DNA from: an uncultured Gammaproteobacteria bacterium
Lineage (GTDB): Bacteria; Pseudomonadota; Gammaproteobacteria; UBA9214
Length of the DNA stretch: 7,567 nucleotides
Assembly (NCBI GenBank): GCA_905480305.1
Contig: CAJQPV010000148.1
Span: forward strand, 1-7,567
Direction: 5' to 3'
Of the stretch, positions 1 to 5,792 are shown piece by piece (position 1 is the first letter of the stretch; the number at the start of each line of letters is the position of its first letter). The notes beneath the pieces are model-generated. The model searched no databases. It saw nothing but the letters and a program-made list of their open reading frames with translations, and had not been told where the DNA came from. A program made the position numbers and the translations under genes.

Positions 1-1307
1 CTTGCGGCAATACGATTCCATTCGTAGGCAGTGATATCTTCATGGCGGGGTGGATATGCTGCCAACGGGCGACTGTAGAGGTGTGGCACCAGTTCGATGT
101 CGATACCGCTATTGTTGACCAGCGGGGATGTTGACAGGAAATTTGCAAAGGCGATGGACTGGCGGCTGCCGAGTGAGGGCAAATCCTGCAGCGGATGGCC
201 AATCAGCGTGCATTCGGTAACCGCCAGGTCGGCGGGTGGCAGCGTATAGCCGTCCACTTCACTGCCGTTCAGGCAGAACTCACCCAGGTGCGAGTTCAGT
301 TGCACGATGCCGGTAAAACCCAGCGCTGATAATCTTGCGACCAGTTCCTGGATGATGGCCAGGCGCCGGTCGCTATAGGCCTCTTCACGAATGTCATAGG
401 GACTGCTCTGGTTAATGGACCAGGTAATGCTGTCATACAGCATGTCAGATTGGCGGGTGGCCTGTTGATTATTTGTGTCGAGTTGCTGGCGCAGCAAGGT
501 GTTTTCCGAATTGTCTGCGCTGGCCTGTTGCTGCTGAAACAAGTGTGCAGATTGCAGCTGGACAAGTTGCTGGTTGGCAGTATTTAGTGCTGCCCGTGAC
601 TGACTGTAGCTATAGGCCAGCCATAATAATGGCACCAGCATCACAAGGCCGATCAGCAGTGCCGGCAGAATGCTGCTGCTATTGCTGCGGCGATGATCGC
701 CAAGTTGATCGACGATACCGCGGATCTCGCGAATCTCCTGTGCCATTTCCTGGTGATGATTTTCCAGCATTTCACCGAGCTGGCTGTGTGTCTCGTTGTT
801 ATGGCTAACGGCAACCGCGGCTTCCCGGGCAAGTGTTTCTATGTCTTCAGCGGTGTCCACTGCTGCAAGCTCTTCCGGCAGATTGTCCATCATGACAACC
901 CGTTTGCGCCCCGGCGCTTCGGCAGTGCGTCGTTCACTGACCAGACCCAGGTTGGTGAGTACCTCATAGAGCTCGGCGGGTTCGACCTGCTTCGGCAGAA
1001 TACCGATAGCACCGAGCGCGCGTGCCTGGCTGACATACAGGTCACCTTCCTTGGAGGTGTACATCATGATCGGAATGGTGGCGGTTGCCGGATTACTCTT
1101 GATCGCCTGCACAGCCTGCAGACCATCCATGCCGGGCATCATGTGGTCCATGAAAATGACGCCGGGGGTTTTGTGAACCAGGTAGTCGAGAGCCTGCTGC
1201 GCGGATTCGACGGTGTCGACATGCAGGTCGTGTTTTTCCAGCATGCGTTTCAGGGTGACGCGTGCGGTTTTGGAATCATCAACAACCAGAGCAAGCCGGT
1301 GTGTCAT
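1..1307 (-). CDS. Membrane-anchored CheY-like response regulator with coiled coil and unassigned C-terminal domain (3' end cut off)
   Basis: An open frame of 435 codons runs off the left edge without a stop. Residues 1-120 are a CheY-type receiver: acidic pair D10/D11, phospho-acceptor D54 in FMDHMMPGMDG, T84-S85 and K106. Residues 125-212 form a charged linker. Residues 213-235 are one strong hydrophobic segment (ILPALLIGLVMLVPLLWLAY) preceded by an R-R pair, which suggests the N-terminus stays in the cytoplasm. Residues 238-290 are glutamine-rich and coiled-coil-like. Residues 315-435 form a globular domain I cannot assign; a GHP...LGSRQS...FANFL pattern only loosely recalls OmpA-type peptidoglycan-binding domains. 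No DNA-binding or enzymatic output domain is visible. The start at 1307 puts the first beta strand right after the N-terminus. An in-frame ATG at 1322 would add MVTLQ; neither start has a clear Shine-Dalgarno. The gene follows ppc by 76 bp with no terminator between, so co-transcription is possible. The receiver assignment is firm; the protein's role is unknown. Confidence 0.9.
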   Translation of the reverse strand, partial: MTHRLALVVDDSKTARVTLKRMLEKHDLHVDTVESAQQALDYLVHKTPGVIFMDHMMPGMDGLQAVQAIKSNPATATIPIMMYTSKEGDLYVSQARALGAIGILPKQVEPAELYEVLTNLGLVSERRTAEAPGRKRVVMMDNLPEELAAVDTAEDIETLAREAAVAVSHNNETHSQLGEMLENHHQEMAQEIREIRGIVDQLGDHRRSNSSSILPALLIGLVMLVPLLWLAYSYSQSRAALNTANQQLVQLQSAHLFQQQQASADNSENTLLRQQLDTNNQQATRQSDMLYDSITWSINQSSPYDIREEAYSDRRLAIIQELVARLSALGFTGIVQLNSHLGEFCLNGSEVDGYTLPPADLAVTECTLIGHPLQDLPSLGSRQSIAFANFLSTSPLVNNSGIDIELVPHLYSRPLAAYPPRHEDITAYEWNRIAA

Positions 1308-1383
1308 CTGCAGTGTGACCATGTGGAGAATCTACCGCTACTATAACCCAATCATGTTGCTGTGTGCGACAGTCAATATCCCC

Positions 1384-4215
1384 CTAGCCGGTGTTGCGCA
1401 TGCCACTGGCGATGGCATTGATGCTGCGTAACAGTGGTTTCAGCCAGCGTTCGCGTTGTTCCTCGGTGAGGTCGGTATTGCGATACCGTGACAGCAGGGT
1501 CACCTGGATGTTGTTGAGCGGGTCGAGATACGGATTGCGACGGAACAGCGAAAGGTCCAGTGTCGGGTTTTCTTCCAGCAACTGCTGGATGTCGCAGACC
1601 TGTAACACCTGTGCGACTGTACGCTGGTGCTCGGCGCGAATCTTGCCATAAATACTGCCTGCCATTTCCTGGTCGCTGGCCAGCCGGGTGTATTCGCGCG
1701 CGATGTTCATTTCGCCCTTGAACAAAGCCATCTGGATGTTGCCAAGCAGCGCGTGGAAGAAAGGCCAGTTACGGTACATGGACTGCAGCTTGGCAATGCG
1801 TGTCGGGTCATTGTTACGCCAGTTCTCGAGTGCGGTGCCGAGTCCGTACCAGGCGGGCAGGGTATGGCGGGACTGTGCCCAGCCAAATACCCACGGGATA
1901 GCACGAATCGATGACTTGGAGCGGTCCTGCTGTTTACGGTGCGAAGGACGCGAGCCGATGTTCAGCAAGCCAATCTCGGTTACCGGTGTAACCTCGTAGA
2001 AGTAGTCAAACAGGCCATCGGTATTATCTGTCAGGTCGCGGTAGCTTTCCTCACCCAGGCGCGTCAGTTCGTCCATGACGTCCATGTAGTCACGCCGGTC
2101 TTCAACGTGCGGTTCGATTACCACGCGACTGGCTTTCAGCAGGCCGGTGACACCCATCGAGAGTTCATACGCGGCGGTTTCAGGGTTGCTGTACTTGTAC
2201 CTTAGTACCTCACCCTGTTCGGTGAACTTGATCTGACCGTGTACCGTTCCCGGTGGTTGCGACAGAATGGCCTCATGTGTCGGGCCGCCACCGCGACCAA
2301 CAGTGCCACCACGGCCATGAAACAGGCGTACATGGATATTGTATTGACTGGTGATGCTGATAATTTTTTGCTGGGCCTCGTAGAGACTCCAGTTGGAGGC
2401 AAGAATGCCACCGTCCTTGCAGGAGTCCGAATAGCCCAGCATGATTTCCTGGCAATGGCAGGCCTTGTTCAGCAAGCTGCGGTAGGTCTCGTTTTGCAGC
2501 AGCTCGGTGAGAATTCCTTCTGCGTTATCAAGGTCTTCAATGGTTTCAAACAGGGGGCTGACACGAATCTGGCAAAACCAGTCGTCGCCCTGTTTTCCTG
2601 CCAGACCACACAGCCAGGCGAGGTACATGACTTCAAGTATATGGCTGGCGGAATGCGTCATTGAGATGACGTAATTGCCGAAAGCGTTTTTACTGACTTC
2701 AAATTGCATGGTGCGCATGACATCGAAGACTTCCAGTGTCTCGCGGGTGTCGTCTGACAGACCGCTGCGATCCAGTAGCGGCGGTGCTGTCCCCAGTGCC
2801 TGTGTCAGTTGTTGCTGGCGTGCTGCCTCATCCAGTGAGGTGTAATCAATTTTACCCGGCAGTGTTTTCAGAATCTCGCTGATCGCCCCGGTGTGGCGCG
2901 TTGATTCCTGGCGAATATCAAGGTGCATAAGGAAGAAGCCGAAGGTTTGCACCAGCCGTATCAGGTCCTTGAGACCTGCATTGGCCAGGTCGGTATCGCC
3001 ACCGGCAAGCAGTGAATCAGAGACCAGTTGCAGGTCCTCCAGCAGTTCCTGTTCGTTCGCATAGCCGGTTGCCTGGGCGTCCGGGTCGGTGTCGGGGTTC
3101 TCGATGTGCGCCTCGACGGCGGCCAGGTTCAGTTTCAGACGGTACTGCATGATGCGTAACTTGTGCCGGTAATGCTCGTGCACATAGTCAACCGGCAGGT
3201 CCTTGATCGCCTCGGGAAAACGTTGCTCATCGGCCTGCACGTTTTCCATAAAGGCCTCGGGAAAACGGTATAGCATGGACGAGTGTGTCAGGCGCGGGGA
3301 GAGCTTCCTGAGTCGATCTATATAGATGCCCAGGATTTCCCGCATTTGCATGCGCAGCGCCAGCGCGGTGGTAGCCGGTTTCACAAACGGGTTACCGTCA
3401 CGGTCGCCGCCTATCCAGGAGCCAAAATGAATCAGCCCGCCCGGTACGGTGATCGGTGCGGCGCTGTCATCTGTCTGGTAGACACGCTGAATGGCTTTTT
3501 CCAGGTAGCGGTAGGTGACTGGTACGGCCTCGAACAGGCTTTCATGAAAGAAGTACAAACCGTTGCGTATTTCGTCCTCGACGCTGGGTTTGTTGACGCG
3601 CACCTCGTCGGTGTTCCAGAGCACCCGAATCTGTTGTTTTATTTCCTGTCGGATGGCTTCGCGTTCATCACGACTGATACGCCGGTCATCAAGTTTCTCA
3701 CTGGTAATAAACAGCCGGCGCAGGGCACGCATGACGGTGCGGCGAATGGCTTCCGTCGGGTGTGCAGTAAAGACCGGCATGTAGAGTGCCTCATTCAGCA
3801 GTGTCTGGATCTGCTGCGGCTCGATGCCTTCATCATGCAGTTGCTGCATGGTTGCGGTGAACGAGCCTAGCCACAAGGGGGCATTTTTGTGTACCAGTCG
3901 TCGACGGTGCAGATGCTGGAAAGATTCCTCGGCAATGTTGACCAGGCTGAAATAGAGATTGAATGCCCGAATGACGTCAGTCAGTTCGTTCGGTGTGAGA
4001 TTCTCGATCAGGCGCGAAAGGCGTTTAGCGAGTTTGTCATTTTCCTCGGTGCGCAGGCGTATATAGCCCTTGCGTAAGGATTCGACGGCATAGAAGATAC
4101 CCTCGCCAGACTGTTCACGCAGTACCTCACCCAGCAGGTTGCCGAACAGGCGAACGCGGCTGCGAAGGTTCTTGTCCTGAACGGTGGTAACCTGTTCTGA
4201 TTGCTTGTTTGTCAT
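1384..4215 (-). CDS. ppc: Phosphoenolpyruvate carboxylase
   Basis: This cytoplasmic enzyme carboxylates phosphoenolpyruvate with bicarbonate to oxaloacetate, replenishing the TCA cycle. The 943-residue product shows the family signatures in order: catalytic histidine H152 in VFTAHPTEA, GSWIGGDRDGNP at 265-276, the lysine motif GYSDSCKDGG with K600, the glycine-rich loop FHGRGGTVGRGGGP at 632-645, GSRPSHR at 754-760 and the terminal MRNTG. Residues R635, K833, R893 and N941 appear to match the aspartate/malate-binding residues R587, K773, R832 and N881 of the E. coli enzyme, so feedback inhibition by aspartate is likely. E. coli Ppc has 883 residues; this one is longer through a roughly 15-residue N-terminal extension and internal insertions. 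The start at 4215 is the only ATG before the conserved LRSRV...LLGEVL segment. There is no Shine-Dalgarno next to it; a terminator-like hairpin occupies that place. No frameshift or missing key residue was seen. Confidence 0.98.
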   Translation of the reverse strand: MTNKQSEQVTTVQDKNLRSRVRLFGNLLGEVLREQSGEGIFYAVESLRKGYIRLRTEENDKLAKRLSRLIENLTPNELTDVIRAFNLYFSLVNIAEESFQHLHRRRLVHKNAPLWLGSFTATMQQLHDEGIEPQQIQTLLNEALYMPVFTAHPTEAIRRTVMRALRRLFITSEKLDDRRISRDEREAIRQEIKQQIRVLWNTDEVRVNKPSVEDEIRNGLYFFHESLFEAVPVTYRYLEKAIQRVYQTDDSAAPITVPGGLIHFGSWIGGDRDGNPFVKPATTALALRMQMREILGIYIDRLRKLSPRLTHSSMLYRFPEAFMENVQADEQRFPEAIKDLPVDYVHEHYRHKLRIMQYRLKLNLAAVEAHIENPDTDPDAQATGYANEQELLEDLQLVSDSLLAGGDTDLANAGLKDLIRLVQTFGFFLMHLDIRQESTRHTGAISEILKTLPGKIDYTSLDEAARQQQLTQALGTAPPLLDRSGLSDDTRETLEVFDVMRTMQFEVSKNAFGNYVISMTHSASHILEVMYLAWLCGLAGKQGDDWFCQIRVSPLFETIEDLDNAEGILTELLQNETYRSLLNKACHCQEIMLGYSDSCKDGGILASNWSLYEAQQKIISITSQYNIHVRLFHGRGGTVGRGGGPTHEAILSQPPGTVHGQIKFTEQGEVLRYKYSNPETAAYELSMGVTGLLKASRVVIEPHVEDRRDYMDVMDELTRLGEESYRDLTDNTDGLFDYFYEVTPVTEIGLLNIGSRPSHRKQQDRSKSSIRAIPWVFGWAQSRHTLPAWYGLGTALENWRNNDPTRIAKLQSMYRNWPFFHALLGNIQMALFKGEMNIAREYTRLASDQEMAGSIYGKIRAEHQRTVAQVLQVCDIQQLLEENPTLDLSLFRRNPYLDPLNNIQVTLLSRYRNTDLTEEQRERWLKPLLRSINAIASGMRNTG

Positions 4216-4220
4216 ATGCG

Positions 4221-4247
4221 AAAAAAAGCCACGCCTGTGCGTGGCTT
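4221..4247 (-). terminator. Intrinsic-terminator-like hairpin in the leader just before ppc
   Basis: Read on the minus strand, AAGCCACGC and GCGTGGCTT form a perfect 9-bp stem around a 4-nt ACAG loop, followed by an uninterrupted run of seven T. This is a textbook rho-independent terminator for leftward transcription. On the plus strand the stem is followed only by TTGTTCCTG, so it is not convincingly bidirectional. It lies about 155 bp after the tesA stop codon and would end tesA transcripts. It is also only 5 nt from the ppc ATG, with no room for a promoter in between, so any ppc transcript must cross it. It may therefore act as an attenuator or structured leader as well. Confidence 0.8.
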
Positions 4248-4267
4248 GTTCCTGTTGCGGAAAAAGG

Positions 4268-4296
4268 ATTATACCGATTATAGGGCTTACTTATAA
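4268..4296 (-). promoter_or_regulatory. Candidate ppc promoter with tandem -10 boxes
   Basis: On the minus strand two perfect TATAAT hexamers occur 9 bp apart, at 4282-4277 and 4273-4268. The downstream one has TTATAA (4296-4291) as a weak -35 match (3 of 6 against TTGACA) at the ideal 17-bp spacing. The upstream box has no recognisable -35. A start site near 4261 would give a leader of about 45 nt containing the whole terminator-like hairpin. The sequence match is visible; promoter activity is inferred. The stretch is locally AT-rich, so one or both boxes could be chance. Confidence 0.5.
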
Positions 4297-4337
4297 GGAT
4301 TTCTGCTGCTGCGGCAGTTGACGCGCGGGAATCGATG

Positions 4338-4378
4338 TCGCGTGCAGCTTATTTATGCTAATAAATGACCGCGAGCTG
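4338..4378. repeat. AT-rich inverted repeat with nested arms in the tesA-ppc spacer
   Basis: The core ATTTAT-GCTA-ATAAAT (4351-4366) is a perfect 6-bp inverted repeat with a 4-nt centre. Two further complementary pairs flank it: CAGCT (4345-4349) with AGCTG (4374-4378), and TCGCG (4338-4342) with CGCGA (4370-4374). These outer pairs share base 4374, so they are alternative pairings. The element lies 40-80 bp upstream of the candidate ppc promoter, a suitable place for an operator, but there is no T-run to make it a terminator. Function unknown. Confidence 0.35.
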
Positions 4379-4402
4379 TCTTATGCCGGTATTGTCGGCC
4401 AG

Positions 4403-5083
4403 CTAGTGTCCTGGATTGGTGTTTAGAGTGCCTGGGGTAACCCCGGTTGTATCCAGCAGCATCGGCTCCAGCGCTGCCCGGATATTGTGCATGATGCGTG
4501 CCTGACCCGCGGCGGTGGGGTGAATGCCGTCATCCTGTAGTAATTCACGATGTTCTGCGACCTGTTCCAGCATGCGTGGAACCAATGCTACGGCATACTG
4601 GTCAGACAGGCGACGATAGACGGCCGCGAATTGCTCATTGTAAGCCGGCCCGTAATTGGGTGGCAGGCGCACCCCGACCAGCAGTACCCGGGCATGCTCC
4701 TGCTGGCTATGCGTAATAATGCCGGCAAGGCTGGTCTCGGTGTCAGAGAGGGCCAGCCCGCGCAGGCCGTCATTGCCGCCGAGCGCAATAATTACGATTG
4801 CGGGTTTGTGTGTTTGCAGTGCGCTGGCGATACGCCCCAAACCGGTGCGCGAGGTGTCGCCGCTGATGCTGGCATTGATGACGCGGTAGTGGTGACCGCT
4901 CGAGTCAAGCTGTTGTTGCAACAGTGCGACCCAGCCCTCATCGATATTGATACCATAGGCGCCGCTGAGGCTGTCGCCGATTACCAGTATCACGGGTGGT
5001 TGTTTTTCAGCCGATAGCGCCGGCAGGGTTGCCAGCAAAAGGGATAACAGCAGGAAACGTATTGAGGTGGAGAATAGTGTCAT
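4403..5083 (-). CDS. tesA: Periplasmic SGNH/GDSL-family esterase (TesA: thioesterase I / lysophospholipase / arylesterase)
   Basis: The 226-residue product is a secreted SGNH hydrolase. Residues 1-25 form a signal peptide: short n-region with R9, hydrophobic core FLLLSLLLA, then a cleavage region around ALSA-EK. The four family blocks are present: nucleophile S38 in GDSLSGAYG, G75 in ISGDTS, N104 in LGGND, and D185/H188 in DDGIHPTAAGQ. Spacing between them is close to E. coli TesA (mature S10, G44, N73, D154, H157). TesA enzymes hydrolyse acyl-CoA thioesters, lysophospholipids and aryl esters in vitro; the substrate in the cell is less certain. The ATG at 5083 is chosen because it sits directly before the signal peptide; the open frame continues upstream only as antisense to ybbA. 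No clear Shine-Dalgarno precedes it. A short tail follows the catalytic domain (residues 207-226, ending NPGH). The gene diverges from ybbA, with start codons overlapping. A role shared with YbbAP is inferred from this context. Confidence 0.95.
   Translation of the reverse strand: MTLFSTSIRFLLLSLLLATLPALSAEKQPPVILVIGDSLSGAYGINIDEGWVALLQQQLDSSGHHYRVINASISGDTSRTGLGRIASALQTHKPAIVIIALGGNDGLRGLALSDTETSLAGIITHSQQEHARVLLVGVRLPPNYGPAYNEQFAAVYRRLSDQYAVALVPRMLEQVAEHRELLQDDGIHPTAAGQARIMHNIRAALEPMLLDTTGVTPGTLNTNPGH
5069..5072 (+). promoter_or_regulatory. Ribosome binding site fixing the ybbA start
   Basis: GGAG lies 9 nt before the ATG at 5082 and 12 nt before a second ATG at 5085. An in-frame GTG at 5067 overlaps this site and has no Shine-Dalgarno of its own, so the ATG at 5082 is preferred. 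The site lies within tesA codons on the opposite strand. Confidence 0.6.
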
Positions 5084-5084
5084 G
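5081..5084. other. Head-to-head start-codon overlap of tesA and ybbA
   Basis: The palindrome CATG contains both start codons: the tesA ATG on the minus strand (5083-5081) and the ybbA ATG on the plus strand (5082-5084). With these starts the genes overlap by 2 bp and there is no intergenic DNA. Each gene's promoter and upstream leader must then lie inside the other's coding sequence. I saw no convincing sigma-70 promoter on either side. If ybbA instead begins at the adjacent ATG (5085), the genes abut with 1 bp between them. Confidence 0.7.
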
Positions 5085-5792
5085 ATGGTTGCCAGTGAAT
5101 CAGGAAGTTTTGTCGAAGCCCGCAAGCTGGGTAAACAGGTAGCTACCCGCGAGGGTGTGCTGACCCTGCTGGATGATATCAATTTCAGCATCGATACGGG
5201 AACCTCAATTGCGATATTAGGCGCTTCCGGTTCCGGCAAGACCACATTGCTGGGTTTGCTGGCGGGTCTGGATACGCCGAACGAGGGTGACGTGATTATC
5301 GACGGGTGTGTGCTAAACGACCTCGACGAGGATGGCCGTGCGCAACTCAGGGCCGGAATGGTCGGTTTTGTATTCCAGAATTTCCAGTTACTGCCGGGTT
5401 TGACCGCGATCGAGAACGTTATGTTGCCACTGGAGCTGGCGCAGTCGCCACATCCGCGTATCACCGCAAAGGAATTACTTGAACGCGTCGGACTCGGCGA
5501 ACGTCTGAATCATTATCCGAACCAGTTGTCAGGTGGTGAGCAACAACGTTGTGCCATCGCGCGTGCTTTTGTCACCCGGCCGCGCTGTCTGTTTGCAGAC
5601 GAGCCGACCGGTAACCTCGATAGTGAAACCGGCAGGCACATTATCGAGCTGTTGTTCGAGTTGAATGCCGAGCAGGGTACCACGCTGGTGATGGCAACCC
5701 ATGATGTAAAGTTGTCAGCCATGTGTGACCGGCGTCTGCATCTTGAGGCTGGCCGGCTGGTGAATGAAGAAAACGCTGCGCAGCATGACTGA
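5082..5792 (+). CDS. ybbA: ABC transporter ATP-binding subunit YbbA (LolD/MacB-type)
   Basis: This cytoplasmic nucleotide-binding subunit of 236 residues powers the YbbP permease. All ABC ATPase motifs are intact: Walker A GASGSGKTT (47-55), Q-loop Q99 in VFQNFQLLPGLTAIENV, signature LSGGEQQR (149-156), Walker B CLFADE with D173 and catalytic E174, D-loop NLDS (178-181) and switch H207 in ATHD. The motif pattern around the Q-loop and DEPTGNLD is typical of the LolD/MacB/FtsE group that works with FtsX-like permeases, rather than of nutrient importers. The start at 5082 is chosen for the GGAG 9 nt upstream. Its 3' end overlaps the next gene by 8 bp (or 29 bp with an alternative ybbP start), indicating one operon with translational coupling. 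Naming rests on the tesA/ybbP neighbourhood; by sequence alone LolD would be the main alternative. The substrate is not shown by the sequence. Confidence 0.93.
   Translation: MMVASESGSFVEARKLGKQVATREGVLTLLDDINFSIDTGTSIAILGASGSGKTTLLGLLAGLDTPNEGDVIIDGCVLNDLDEDGRAQLRAGMVGFVFQNFQLLPGLTAIENVMLPLELAQSPHPRITAKELLERVGLGERLNHYPNQLSGGEQQRCAIARAFVTRPRCLFADEPTGNLDSETGRHIIELLFELNAEQGTTLVMATHDVKLSAMCDRRLHLEAGRLVNEENAAQHD

Noticed and set aside
693..1346. Plus-strand open frame of 217 codons opposite the receiver gene
   Set aside because: The minus-strand frame there encodes a clear CheY-like receiver; the plus-strand product has no family signature.
1338..1380. Possible promoter for the receiver gene (TTGACT and TATAGT on the minus strand)
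   Set aside because: The two hexamers are 25 bp apart, too far for a sigma-70 promoter, and neither has a good partner at 16-18 bp.
3283..3870. Plus-strand open frame of 195 codons opposite ppc
   Set aside because: It is a shadow of the strongly conserved ppc coding sequence with no supporting motif or ribosome binding site.
4383..4401. Short GCCG...CGGC pairing just after the tesA stop as a tesA terminator
   Set aside because: The stem is only about 4 bp and has no following T-run; the hairpin at 4221-4247 is a far better terminator.
5067..5081. GTG at 5067 as the ybbA start
   Set aside because: It overlaps the GGAG that best serves the ATG at 5082, and has no Shine-Dalgarno of its own.
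5084..5464. Upstream continuation of the tesA reading frame (about 127 extra residues)
   Set aside because: It is antisense to ybbA, would bury a clear signal peptide in mid-protein, and has a serine/proline-rich composition typical of antisense frames.
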